NCBI GenBank assembly: GCA_028825475.1
Contig: JAPKAB010000004.1
Span: 116,560-180,559, forward strand
Origin: Ascidiaceihabitans sp.
GTDB lineage: Bacteria > Pseudomonadota > Alphaproteobacteria > Rhodobacterales > Rhodobacteraceae
Length of the DNA: 64,000 bases
Direction: 5' to 3'
The notes beneath the pieces are model-generated. The model had not been told where the DNA came from. It was given only the letters and a program-made list of their open reading frames with translations, and did not search any database. Numbering within the stretch: the first letter of the stretch is position 1; each line of letters starts with the position of its first letter. Made by a program: the position numbers and the translations under genes. This document shows positions 37,532 through 46,953 of this stretch, one piece after another.

Positions 37532-38827
37532 TTATTCAGCAGCAACCGCACTTACGCGACCAGTGCGCTTGTGTTTGATACGATCTTCGATTTCATCACG
37601 GAAGTGACGGATCAAACCTTGGATCGGCCAAGCAGCTGCATCCCCAAGAGCACAAATCGTGTGACCCTCAACTTGTTTGGTCACGTCTAGCAACATATCG
37701 ATTTCTTCTGGCTCAGCCTCACCCGTCACCAAACGATCCATAACGCGCATCATCCAACCTGTACCTTCACGGCAAGGCGTGCATTGGCCACAGCTTTCGT
37801 GCTTATAGAACTTGGACAAACGCCAGATTGCTTTGATCACATCGGTGGAGTTGTCCATGACGATAACCGCAGCCGTACCCAAACCAGACCGCTGCTCGCG
37901 CAAATAATCAAAGTCCATGATTGCATCACGCATATCTTTTCCAGGGATCATCGGAACCGAAGATCCGCCTGGAATGACCGCTTTTAGGTTGTCCCAGCCG
38001 CCACGAATGCCACCGCAATGCTTTTCAATCAATTCTTCAAACGGAATAGACATCGCTTCTTCAACCACACAGGGGTTGTTGACGTGACCAGAAATCGCAA
38101 ACAATTTAGTACCTGCATTGTTCGGACGACCAAAGCTTGAGAACCATTCAGGGCCACGACGCAAAATCGTTGGAACCACGGCAATGGATTCAACGTTGTT
38201 GACCGTTGTCGGGCAACCATACAAACCAGCTCCAGCTGGGAACGGCGGCTTCATACGTGGCATGCCTTTTTTGCCCTCAAGGCTTTCCAGCAAAGCAGTC
38301 TCTTCACCGCAAATATAGGCACCTGCCCCGTGGTGAAGGTAAATATCAAAGTCCCAACCGGACTTACATGCGTTCTTGCCAACCAGACCAGCGTCGTATG
38401 CCTCATCGATGGCCGCCTGAAGCGCTTCTTTTTCGCGAATATATTCGCCGCGAATGTAGATGTAGCAAGCATTCGCATTCATCGCGAAAGAGGCGATCAA
38501 GCAACCTTCAATCAATGTGTGCGGATCATGGCGCATGATCTCACGGTCTTTACATGTGCCCGGCTCAGACTCATCTGCGTTGACGACCAAGTAGGATGGG
38601 CGACCATCGCTTTCCTTGGGCATAAAGGACCATTTTAGGCCGGTCGGGAAACCCGCACCGCCACGACCACGTAAGCCGGACTTTTTCATCTCATCGACAA
38701 TCCAGTCACGACCCTTTTTGATGATCTTGGCAGTTCCATCCCAATGGCCGCGCTTTTGAGCGCCTGCCAGTGTACGGTCGTGCATCCCGTAAAGGTTGGT
38801 AAAGATCCGGTCTTGGTCCTTAAGCAT
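37532..38827 (-). CDS. nuoF: NADH-quinone oxidoreductase subunit F
   Basis: NuoF binds NADH and FMN and holds cluster N3, so it is the entry point for electrons. The 431-residue protein has the NADH loop [13 protein letters not shown] (about residues 54-66), the FMN-binding [19 protein letters not shown] (about 167-185) and the cluster ligands [10 protein letters not shown] (about 345-354) with a later Cys in HTICALGD. It lies 6 nt after the DUF5337 gene. Confidence 0.97.
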   Translation of the reverse strand: MLKDQDRIFTNLYGMHDRTLAGAQKRGHWDGTAKIIKKGRDWIVDEMKKSGLRGRGGAGFPTGLKWSFMPKESDGRPSYLVVNADESEPGTCKDREIMRHDPHTLIEGCLIASFAMNANACYIYIRGEYIREKEALQAAIDEAYDAGLVGKNACKSGWDFDIYLHHGAGAYICGEETALLESLEGKKGMPRMKPPFPAGAGLYGCPTTVNNVESIAVVPTILRRGPEWFSSFGRPNNAGTKLFAISGHVNNPCVVEEAMSIPFEELIEKHCGGIRGGWDNLKAVIPGGSSVPMIPGKDMRDAIMDFDYLREQRSGLGTAAVIVMDNSTDVIKAIWRLSKFYKHESCGQCTPCREGTGWMMRVMDRLVTGEAEPEEIDMLLDVTKQVEGHTICALGDAAAWPIQGLIRHFRDEIEDRIKHKRTGRVSAVAAE

Positions 38828-38833
38828 ACGCCC

Positions 38834-39052
38834 TTAGCCTCTATCTGACTGGCGCGCACGCCAGAGTTTTATCACATTCCAAAGTGCTGCGCCAAATCCG
38901 GCCAACACGACAAGGTCAAACAATGCGCGGGTCCGGTTGGACCACCCAAAGTATATGCCTACCAAATTTATGCAGAGCCAGAATATCCCAAGTCCTGCGA
39001 TAAACAACGATACGCGTTGTCCAATCTTGGATGATTTATCTTGGTTCTGCAT
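38834..39052 (-). CDS. DUF5337 small membrane protein in the nuo operon
   Basis: The 72-residue protein has two hydrophobic helices (about residues 13-33 and 41-60) with basic flanks. I recall DUF5337 as a Rhodobacterales family found between nuoE and nuoF; its function is unknown. It lies 15 nt after the Ala/Lys-rich protein gene and 6 nt before nuoF, inside the operon, so it is probably made with complex I. Confidence 0.78.
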   Translation of the reverse strand: MQNQDKSSKIGQRVSLFIAGLGIFWLCINLVGIYFGWSNRTRALFDLVVLAGFGAALWNVIKLWRARQSDRG

Positions 39053-39067
39053 CAGTTCAATTGGCGT

Positions 39068-40114
39068 TTAGTAAACGCCACCTTTCTTAACCTTGCTGGA
39101 GAACTCAGTTGTTCCACCTTTAGCAAGAATTTTAGCTTGTGCGATCCAGCCGTCACGCTCGATGCGACCTTTGAAACGAAGGTTGCTGTCGACCCATGCG
39201 ACGTCCTTCTTTTTCCATGTCGCAACTTGATCGAAGTGGTAGAAACCCAACTCGTTCAGTGTTTTTTCCAATGCTGGACCAACACCTTTTAGTTGCTTTA
39301 GATCATCTGCACCGCCAGCGCGTGCCGCTGTCAATGTCGCTGGTTTAGCTTCAGCTTTCGGTGCTGCTGCGGCCTTAGTCTTAGCAGCAGATGCTTTTGC
39401 CGGCGCAGCAGCTTTCGCTTTTGCGCTCGTTGCTTTAGCTGCAGTCGCTTTAGCAGGTGTTGTTTTAGCGGCTGTTGTAGAAGCTTTTGCTGACTTCGCT
39501 TTAGTTGGTGTTGCCTTAGCCGTAGCCGCTTTAGCGGTTGTCGCTTTGGCAGCCGCCTTTTTGGCTGGCGCAGCTTTTGCACTAGGAGCTATTGACGTTT
39601 TGGCGTCACCACCGGCTGCTTTTGACTTAGCTGCAGTTTTGGTTGTCTTCGCAGCTGCCTTTTTAGCAGGTGCTTTTGCAGCCGCTTTAGCTTTTGCGTC
39701 AGTACCAGCCGCTGAAGAAGCCGCTTTAGCAGTCGCCACTTTCTTAGCTGGTGCTTTTTTCGCAGCCCCTGGCTTAGCAGTTGAAGCTGTTGATTTGGCA
39801 GATGCCGATGCGCTTGAAGCAGACGATGCAACCGCTGCGCCCGTTGCTGCAGCAGCAACTGCGCCGCCCGCCATCATGCTAGAAGCCGTTGTGTTGGACG
39901 CAGCCACTGCAGATGAAGTTGATTGAGTTTGTGGCTTGCACAGCAACCAAGACAACAACGCGCCACCAATGATGAAGATAAGAAGACCGATAAATGCGCT
40001 GGGGATAAAGTTCCAAGCACCATTCCAAAGTACCAAAGCAACAACGGCTCCAACAACCGCAGCAATGATCCAGCACCACGTTGTGCAGGTCTTATTCTTA
40101 GTAAAATTTTCCAT
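39068..40114 (-). CDS. Membrane protein with Ala/Lys-rich region and helix-hairpin-helix tail
   Basis: The 348-residue protein has two N-terminal hydrophobic helices (about residues 10-60), a long region (about 95-265) of Ala, Lys, Thr and Pro in KAAA- and AKAT-like units resembling histone H1 tails, and a C-terminal domain (about 268-348) starting GGADDLKQLKGVGPALE, a helix-hairpin-helix-like pattern. The C-terminal domain is clearly similar to the end of NuoE encoded just upstream. I take the ATG at 40114, with GGGAGAGGGA upstream. The role is unknown; the shared tail suggests both proteins bind a common partner. Confidence 0.8.
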   Translation of the reverse strand: MENFTKNKTCTTWCWIIAAVVGAVVALVLWNGAWNFIPSAFIGLLIFIIGGALLSWLLCKPQTQSTSSAVAASNTTASSMMAGGAVAAAATGAAVASSASSASASAKSTASTAKPGAAKKAPAKKVATAKAASSAAGTDAKAKAAAKAPAKKAAAKTTKTAAKSKAAGGDAKTSIAPSAKAAPAKKAAAKATTAKAATAKATPTKAKSAKASTTAAKTTPAKATAAKATSAKAKAAAPAKASAAKTKAAAAPKAEAKPATLTAARAGGADDLKQLKGVGPALEKTLNELGFYHFDQVATWKKKDVAWVDSNLRFKGRIERDGWIAQAKILAKGGTTEFSSKVKKGGVY

Positions 40115-40167
40115 GTCGTGTCCCTCTCCCATTCAGAAGTTATTTTTAGTATTTTTATTGTTTTTAA

Positions 40168-41301
40168 TTAGTCTTTATACGTACCGTCTTTTTTCGCACG
40201 TTTCGAAAATTCTGTTTCTTCGCCAGCCGCCAAGGCCGTTGCTTGCGACACCCAGTTGTCGCGACCTACGCGGCCTTTGAAGCCCTCTAAATTTTGGTCA
40301 ACCCATGAAACTTCATCAGTTCCCCATGCTGACACTTGGTCAAAGTGGAAGAATCCCATGTCGTTCAGAAGGCCTTCAAGTTTTGGACCAACGCCCTTGA
40401 TCATTTTCAGATCATCAGCACCAGACTTGCGTGGTGTCTTCATGACTTTTGGTTTTTTGCCCAGACCCTCTGCAACAGCAGGCGCAGCAGCTGTTTTGGT
40501 AGCTGCTTTTGGTGCGATTTCAACTTTTGCAGCTTTTGGCGCAGCCTTCTTGGCAGTTGCTGGTTTCGCAGCTGTTTTAGCAGCAGAACCGTTCTTACCT
40601 TGCCACGGCGCAAGCAATGGAACCTCTGTCCCATTGATGCGTTTAACAGTGTCACCAATGTCAGACGCCAATTGAACAGACGCGTTATATTTTGTCTTGC
40701 CACTGTCGTACTCGGTCAAACTGGTCAAACCATTCAAAGGCTCAGCAGCATAGCGGCCATTTTGTGGACCAGGCAACGGCACGTCGCCAGCAGCCAATTG
40801 GTCAATGATCTCGCCCATACGTACTTGGGTCAGATCTTCGTAATAATCTTTGCCGATTTGGGCCATTGGAGCATTTGAGCATGAGCCCAAGCACTCAACT
40901 TCTTCCCATGAAAACTTACCATCCGCAGACAGCTCATGCGGTTTTGCCGCGATTTTCTCTTTGCAGACTTCCATAAGGTCTTCGGCACCACAGATCATGC
41001 ACGACGTCGTGCCACAAATCTGGATGTGCGCAACAGTACCCACTGGCTGGAGTTGGAACATGAAGTAGAAAGATGCCACTTCAAGTCCACGAATGTAGGC
41101 CATGCCCAACATGTCAGCAACATATTCGATCGCTGGACGAGTCAACCAACCGTACTGTTCCTGTGCGCGCCAAAGCAAAGGAATGATCGCAGAAGCCTGA
41201 CGGCCCTCTGGATACTTGGTAATCTGTGCTTCGGCCCACGCAAGGTTGGCTGGGGTAAAAGCAAAGCTGTCTGGTTGGTCTTTGTGCAAGCGGCGGAGCA
41301 T
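40168..41301 (-). CDS. nuoE: NADH-quinone oxidoreductase subunit E with extended C-terminus
   Basis: NuoE holds the 2Fe-2S cluster N1a next to NuoF. The thioredoxin-like part (about residues 1-165) has the four ligands in CGTTSCMIC (two of them: first Cys and last) and CLGSCSNAP. The protein is 377 residues, about twice the minimal length: after residue 200 there is an Ala/Lys-rich linker and a C-terminal domain (about 290-377) beginning [17 protein letters not shown], similar to the next gene's tail. Extended NuoE proteins are known in Rhodobacter. It lies 85 nt after nuoD. Confidence 0.95.
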   Translation of the reverse strand: MLRRLHKDQPDSFAFTPANLAWAEAQITKYPEGRQASAIIPLLWRAQEQYGWLTRPAIEYVADMLGMAYIRGLEVASFYFMFQLQPVGTVAHIQICGTTSCMICGAEDLMEVCKEKIAAKPHELSADGKFSWEEVECLGSCSNAPMAQIGKDYYEDLTQVRMGEIIDQLAAGDVPLPGPQNGRYAAEPLNGLTSLTEYDSGKTKYNASVQLASDIGDTVKRINGTEVPLLAPWQGKNGSAAKTAAKPATAKKAAPKAAKVEIAPKAATKTAAAPAVAEGLGKKPKVMKTPRKSGADDLKMIKGVGPKLEGLLNDMGFFHFDQVSAWGTDEVSWVDQNLEGFKGRVGRDNWVSQATALAAGEETEFSKRAKKDGTYKD

Positions 41302-41386
41302 TAGAACGACTTTCGTTTCGCGTTGTGGCTAAAAGTGCCACAAACGGGAGTATTTAAGAAATATGGAAGGGAGGCGATACGCATCA

Positions 41387-42604
41387 TCAGCGATCGATCT
41401 CCCCAAACACAACATCCATGGTTCCGATGATCGCAGCAACGTCAGCCAACTGGTGGCCTTTGCTCATGTGATCCATCGCTTGAAGGTGCAAGAAACCCGG
41501 CGCACGGATTTTGCTGCGGTAAGGTTTATTAGAACCGTCAGCAACCAAATACACACCAAATTCGCCTTTAGGCGCTTCAACTGGGCAATACACTTCGCCC
41601 GCAGGAACGTGGAAACCCTCGGTGTATAACTTGAAGTGGTGGATCAAGCTTTCCATTGAGGTCTTCATGTCTGAACGTGATGGCGGTGTTAGCTTACCAC
41701 GGGCCAAAACGTCACCTGTCGCTTCACGCAACTTGCCAACGGCTTGTTTGATGATCGAAACAGACTGGCGCATTTCTTCCATGCGGCACAGGTAACGATC
41801 ATAGCAATCGCCGTTTTTACCAATAGGAATTTCAAATTCAAATTCGTCGTAGCACTCATAGGGCTGCGCGCGACGCAAATCCCACGCCATGCCAGAGCCA
41901 CGAACCATGACACCAGAGAAACCATAATCAAGGATGTCTTGTTCCGTGACGATACCGATATCGACGTTGCGCTGTTTGAAGATACGGTTTTCAGTCAACA
42001 GACCACCGATATCATCAATAATAGCGGGGAACTCATGTGCCCACTGCTCGATATCATCGATCAATGCGTCTGGTAGATCTTGGTGCACACCGCCCGGACG
42101 GAAGTACGCAGCATGCAAACGTGCGCCAGATGCGCGCTCGTAAAAGCACATTAACTTTTCGCGCTCTTCAAAACCCCAAGCCAATGGGGTCATCGCACCG
42201 ACGTCCATCGCTTGAGTTGTAATATTAAGGATGTGATTCAGCACCCGGCCGATTTCGCAATACAACACACGGATTAAGGACGCGCGACGCGGAACTTCAA
42301 CGCCCGTCAACTTTTCGATCGCCAAGCACCAAGCATGTTCTTGGTTCATTGGAGCTACATAGTCGAGGCGGTCAAAGTATGGAAGGTTTTGCAGGTAAGT
42401 GCGGCTTTCCATCAGCTTTTCTGTGCCACGGTGTAGCAAGCCAATGTGTGGATCGCAGCGTTCTACGATTTCGCCGTCCAACTCTAGCACAAGACGCAAA
42501 ACGCCGTGAGCCGCAGGGTGCTGCGGGCCAAAGTTGATATTAAAGTTACGGATCTTCTGTTCGCCAGTCAGCGCATCATCGAAGCCTTTTGAGCCATCCA
42601 TCAT
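41387..42604 (-). CDS. nuoD: NADH-quinone oxidoreductase subunit D
   Basis: NuoD is the 49-kDa-type subunit that lines the quinone site with NuoB. The 405-residue protein begins with [22 protein letters not shown] (about residues 24-45), where the His interacts with quinone, and ends [12 protein letters not shown], the family's usual C-terminus. It starts 1 nt after the stop of the 57-residue frame described below. Confidence 0.97.
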   Translation of the reverse strand: MMDGSKGFDDALTGEQKIRNFNINFGPQHPAAHGVLRLVLELDGEIVERCDPHIGLLHRGTEKLMESRTYLQNLPYFDRLDYVAPMNQEHAWCLAIEKLTGVEVPRRASLIRVLYCEIGRVLNHILNITTQAMDVGAMTPLAWGFEEREKLMCFYERASGARLHAAYFRPGGVHQDLPDALIDDIEQWAHEFPAIIDDIGGLLTENRIFKQRNVDIGIVTEQDILDYGFSGVMVRGSGMAWDLRRAQPYECYDEFEFEIPIGKNGDCYDRYLCRMEEMRQSVSIIKQAVGKLREATGDVLARGKLTPPSRSDMKTSMESLIHHFKLYTEGFHVPAGEVYCPVEAPKGEFGVYLVADGSNKPYRSKIRAPGFLHLQAMDHMSKGHQLADVAAIIGTMDVVFGEIDR

Positions 42605-42605
42605 T

Positions 42606-42779
42606 TTAACGCTTCTCCAACTCTTGCAACTTAATGCTCATCCACCACAACAACGCGATCGTGCCAATTGGCAAGATAGACGCCAGCGCCCAGTACTTAT
42701 TGATGCCAAAGAAAGGCAAAAGCTTGAGCATAGGAATAATGGTAACAAGGCCAATGATCAGCCACCAAATACTACCCAT
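42606..42779 (-). CDS. Small membrane protein of 57 aa between nuoC and nuoD
   Basis: This gene is too short for the ORF track. The ATG at 42779 shares one base with the nuoC stop (TAATG), and the TAA at 42608-42606 is separated from the nuoD ATG by a single base. The product starts [20 protein letters not shown] and has two hydrophobic helices followed by a short charged end (LQELEKR). The perfect fit between two nuo genes with coupled start and stop argues for a real gene. The Rhodobacter and Paracoccus nuo clusters also contain small unassigned frames. Function unknown. Confidence 0.75.
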   Translation of the reverse strand: MGSIWWLIIGLVTIIPMLKLLPFFGINKYWALASILPIGTIALLWWMSIKLQELEKR

Positions 42780-43396
42780 TACTTAGTTCCCTTCTCAGTG
42801 CCGTCTTTTTCGTCACCCGGTAGGATGTATTCTGCACCCTCCCATGGGCTCATGAAATCGAACTGACGATATTCTTGGACCAAGCTGACAGGTTCATAAA
42901 CAACGCGTTTTTCAACTTCGTCGTAACGAACCTCAGTATAGCCCGTTGTCGGGAAATCTTTGCGCAGTGGGTATCCACGAAAACCATAGTCGGTCAGGAT
43001 ACGGCGCAAATCAGGGTGACCCGTGAACAAGATGCCAAACATGTCGAACACTTCGCGTTCGAACCAGTTGGCTGACGGGTGAATTTCGCAGATGGATGAT
43101 ACCATCTGTTCTTCACGTACCGAAACCCGCAAGCGGATACGGTGGTTTTGATACATGCTGAGGAAGTGATAAACGACATCAAAACGTTTGGCGCGACCTG
43201 TGTAGTCAACAGCCGTGATATCCACGAGAGTTGAGAATTTACAGGTCTGGTCAGATTTCAGGAACTCAACAAGCCCTTCAATGTTCGCAGGGGCCACGTC
43301 GACGTTCAATTCACCTCGGGTAACATCCCAAGCCAAAACACAATCAGGGCGCTTTGCCTCGATGTAACCGCCAAGTTCTTTCAAGCTATCAGACAT
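42779..43396 (-). CDS. nuoC: NADH-quinone oxidoreductase subunit C
   Basis: NuoC is the 30-kDa-type hydrophilic subunit of complex I. The 205-residue protein has the family signature [37 protein letters not shown] (about residues 112-148), quoted here in part as [14 protein letters not shown]. Subunits C and D are separate here, unlike the fused form of E. coli. It lies 9 nt after nuoB. Confidence 0.97.
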   Translation of the reverse strand: MSDSLKELGGYIEAKRPDCVLAWDVTRGELNVDVAPANIEGLVEFLKSDQTCKFSTLVDITAVDYTGRAKRFDVVYHFLSMYQNHRIRLRVSVREEQMVSSICEIHPSANWFEREVFDMFGILFTGHPDLRRILTDYGFRGYPLRKDFPTTGYTEVRYDEVEKRVVYEPVSLVQEYRQFDFMSPWEGAEYILPGDEKDGTEKGTK

Positions 43397-43405
43397 ATTG
43401 GGTCC

Positions 43406-44313
<908 letters not shown>

Positions 44314-44377
44314 GGTGGCTCCTTTGTCTTACGCAACACTTTTGCCTGCGCATCAAGTCGCAAGGTTAACGGTTAGG

Positions 44378-44406
44378 GGTGTACTCCCCACATGTGGTGG
44401 GGTCAA
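44378..44406 (-). promoter_or_regulatory. Putative nuo operon promoter with a small inverted repeat
   Basis: On the minus strand TTGACC (44406-44401), a 17-nt spacer and TACACC (44383-44378) form a possible promoter about 65 nt before nuoA. The spacer contains the inverted repeat CCCCAC/GTGGGG (44386-44402), which could bind a regulator. The remaining intergenic sequence (44407-44591) shows nothing I can assign. Confidence 0.35.
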
Positions 44407-44591
44407 CCAACGCAACAGCAATTTTGGCACCCAAATGCCCCTGTTTGCAGCGCTAACACTGCAGCAGTTCCCATTCGGTTAATCTGTGTGCGCACTTATG
44501 ACGCGCATTGGGCAATAAACGATCATCCTATTGCGGCGGTGATTCACTTGCTAAATGTCATCACACGACGATCTGCCAACCAGTTCGAAAA

Positions 44592-45371
44592 TCACATCCA
44601 CGACGCTTTGCGTTTGTCAAAAAACGCGCCAATGCCTTCTGCCGCTTCGTCAGTTTCCCAACGGGTTTTCAGTGCTTCTATGGTGATTTCGATCGTTCCC
44701 TCATCAATCCGAGGGCCCAATCTGCGCGCCAGTGCTTTGGCTGCCGCAACCGCTCCAGGGGCACAGGACAAGTAGGGCACAACTTCGGCTTCAATCGCCT
44801 CAGCAAACTGCGCTGCGGGTACGGCCCGTGCGAGCAAGCCCAGCTCCACAGCCTCAGCTGCGTCAAATATGCGCGATGACATGAAAACACGCCGCGCCCT
44901 GCCCTCTCCCATCCGTGAGACCACGTAAGGGCCTATCGTAGCGGGAATAATGCCAAGACGCGTTTCAGTAAGCCCCATTTTCAAACTATTGATTCCAATG
45001 GCAACATCACAGACCGCGGCCATACCAACTCCACCCCCAAAGGCATTACCCTGCAACGCACCAATCATTGGCTTGGGCATCGTGTTCAACGCTTGCAGCA
45101 TGAAGGCCAGCTTGGACGCCTCCTTGGCGCGGGTTTCAGGGTCCGCTTGCATCTGCTCGCGCATCCATTCCAGATCACCACCCGCACAGAATGATTTGCC
45201 CGTCCCCGTCAGAACCACGACACGCACGTTGTCATCAGCCCCCAGATCAGCCGCGGCTTGTGTCAGTTCAGCTAACATTACAGCCGACAATGCGTTGTGC
45301 TTGGCTTCGCGGTTCAAGGTCAATGTGGCGACGCCACGCGCGTCCACATCAATTTTCAGGGTCTCAAACAA
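44592..45371 (-). CDS. liuC: Methylglutaconyl-CoA hydratase-like enoyl-CoA hydratase
   Basis: LiuC hydrates 3-methylglutaconyl-CoA to HMG-CoA in leucine degradation. The 259-residue crotonase has the oxyanion loop CAGGDLEWM (about residues 56-64) and FGGGVGMAAVCDVAIG (about 104-119), and the catalytic Glu in LTETRLGIIPA (about 127-137). The PATIGPYVV stretch resembles LiuC (PAVISPFVV) rather than general crotonases. I choose TTG at 45371 as start, with GGAG 7 nt upstream; the track's GTG at 45413 overlaps the HMG-CoA lyase gene. The position after liuE supports the call. Confidence 0.88.
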   Translation of the reverse strand: MFETLKIDVDARGVATLTLNREAKHNALSAVMLAELTQAAADLGADDNVRVVVLTGTGKSFCAGGDLEWMREQMQADPETRAKEASKLAFMLQALNTMPKPMIGALQGNAFGGGVGMAAVCDVAIGINSLKMGLTETRLGIIPATIGPYVVSRMGEGRARRVFMSSRIFDAAEAVELGLLARAVPAAQFAEAIEAEVVPYLSCAPGAVAAAKALARRLGPRIDEGTIEITIEALKTRWETDEAAEGIGAFFDKRKASWM

Positions 45372-45393
45372 GTATTTACTCCAGATTAAGTAT

Positions 45394-46272
45394 TTATATG
45401 TCTCGTATCGCACGAGCCATTTCGGCTGCTTGGGCTACAACGGCCAGATCAAGGCCCGTCTCATAACCCAATCGCTGCAAATGCGCGGCCACATCTTCTG
45501 TTGCGACATTACCCGCAGCACCGAGCGCATAAGGGCAGCCACCCAATCCAGCCACTGAAGCGTCAAACACACGAACGCCCAGCGCAAGGGATGCATCGAT
45601 GTTATCCATCGCCCGCCCATTGGTGTCGTGATAATGCCCCGCCAAACGCGCAACGGGGACAACATCACGCACAGCAATCAGCATCTTCGCAATTGTATCG
45701 GGGGTACCAACGCCAATCGTGTCGCCTAACGAAACCTCATAGCACCCCATGCTGAACAAACGCTCAGCAACACGCGCAACCGCACTTGGGTCGACTTCGC
45801 CTTCAAATGGGCACCCAGCAACACAGGACACATACCCACGCACTGGCATATCAATAGTACGCGCCGCCTTAATCACAGCCTCAAATTGATCCAAGGACTC
45901 CTCAATGCTCACGTTAATGTTAGCTTTGGAAAACGCCTCTGAGGCAGAACCAAACACGGCGACCTCATCGGCATTCGCTGCCTTAGCATCGTTAAACCCG
46001 CGCATATTGGGGGTAAGTGCTGCATAACGCACGCCATCAGCGCGACTTATCCGCCCCAATACATCAGCACTGCCTGCCATTTGTGGCACCCATTTGGGAC
46101 TTACAAAGCTTGCACATTCGATACGCCTGTACCCTGCGCGACTGAGACAATCGATCAATGCGATCTTTTGACCGACCGAAACCTCAATCTTCTCATTTTG
46201 GAGCCCGTCACGCGGCCCCATCTCAAAAATATCGACATGACCTAAGTTGGTTCCAAGAGATTGGTCAGACAT
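45394..46272 (-). CDS. liuE: Hydroxymethylglutaryl-CoA lyase
   Basis: This enzyme splits HMG-CoA into acetyl-CoA and acetoacetate, the last step of the pathway. The 292-residue protein has the TIM-barrel start GPRDGLQNE (about residues 19-27) with the catalytic Arg-Asp, the metal ligands in HYHDTNGRA (about 200-208) and the signature VAGLGGCPYA (about 228-237) with the catalytic Cys. It lies 9 nt after the GST gene. Confidence 0.95.
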   Translation of the reverse strand: MSDQSLGTNLGHVDIFEMGPRDGLQNEKIEVSVGQKIALIDCLSRAGYRRIECASFVSPKWVPQMAGSADVLGRISRADGVRYAALTPNMRGFNDAKAANADEVAVFGSASEAFSKANINVSIEESLDQFEAVIKAARTIDMPVRGYVSCVAGCPFEGEVDPSAVARVAERLFSMGCYEVSLGDTIGVGTPDTIAKMLIAVRDVVPVARLAGHYHDTNGRAMDNIDASLALGVRVFDASVAGLGGCPYALGAAGNVATEDVAAHLQRLGYETGLDLAVVAQAAEMARAIRDI

Positions 46273-46281
46273 GGGTAACTC

Positions 46282-46953
46282 CTATGATTGCCAAGGGGCA
46301 AAGAATTCCTGTGGGTATAGACGTTCGTCACCTTTTGGCAGGCTGGCTTGAAATGCAGGGCGTTGGGATATGTATTCATACCACACAGAAGTGAGTGGGT
46401 GGGTATCTAATTTCGCAAAATGTAGCGCCATATAAACGGCTTGGCCCACAGAGACATCAGCGGCACTAAAACCAGAGGGCAACAAATACTGTCCATTCCC
46501 ACCTAGTTCCGCCAAGCGCCCTTCGATGGCATCATAGCATTTTGCCAATCTGGCGGCTTCTAACTTCATCACAATCGGACTGCGCATCGTGTCATCATAA
46601 AGGGCGACATGCTGTTGGGTCAAAGCGGCGGAATGCTGACTGATGGTTTCTGAGAAGTGAACCCAAATCAGCCAATCCGCACGTTCAACGTGCCCCGCAG
46701 GCCTGCCCAGCGCATTCGGGCTATATGTTTCACACAAGACTTCGGTAATCGCGCCCGTCTCAAAGATCGAACGCCCGTCTATTTCTAACGCAGGGACACG
46801 ACCCGCAGGTGAACGGGCCAAATAGTTAGGATCGCGCAGGTTCTTACCAAAAGGATGGGTGACCACATCGAATTCGACACCCAACTCATGTAACAACCAA
46901 AGCGACCGCATAGAGCGTGATTGCGGACAGTGGTGCAGTGTTATGCCATTCAT
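46282..46953 (-). CDS. Glutathione S-transferase family protein in the liu operon
   Basis: The 223-residue protein has an N-terminal thioredoxin-like domain beginning LHHCPQSRSMRSLWLLHELG, with the cis-Pro region SPAGRVPALEIDG (about residues 48-60) and SIFETGAITEVL (about 61-73), and an all-helical C-terminal half. The gene ends in TAG, a second genuine use of this stop. It overlaps liuD by 4 nt. GST-like genes are not an established part of leucine degradation, so it may handle reactive acyl-CoA products (inference). Confidence 0.88.
   Translation of the reverse strand: MNGITLHHCPQSRSMRSLWLLHELGVEFDVVTHPFGKNLRDPNYLARSPAGRVPALEIDGRSIFETGAITEVLCETYSPNALGRPAGHVERADWLIWVHFSETISQHSAALTQQHVALYDDTMRSPIVMKLEAARLAKCYDAIEGRLAELGGNGQYLLPSGFSAADVSVGQAVYMALHFAKLDTHPLTSVWYEYISQRPAFQASLPKGDERLYPQEFFAPWQS

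Noticed and set aside
39331-39926. Several long ORFs in other frames of the Ala/Lys-rich protein gene
   Set aside because: The repeated codons of the low-complexity region remain open in other frames; no independent start signals or motifs.
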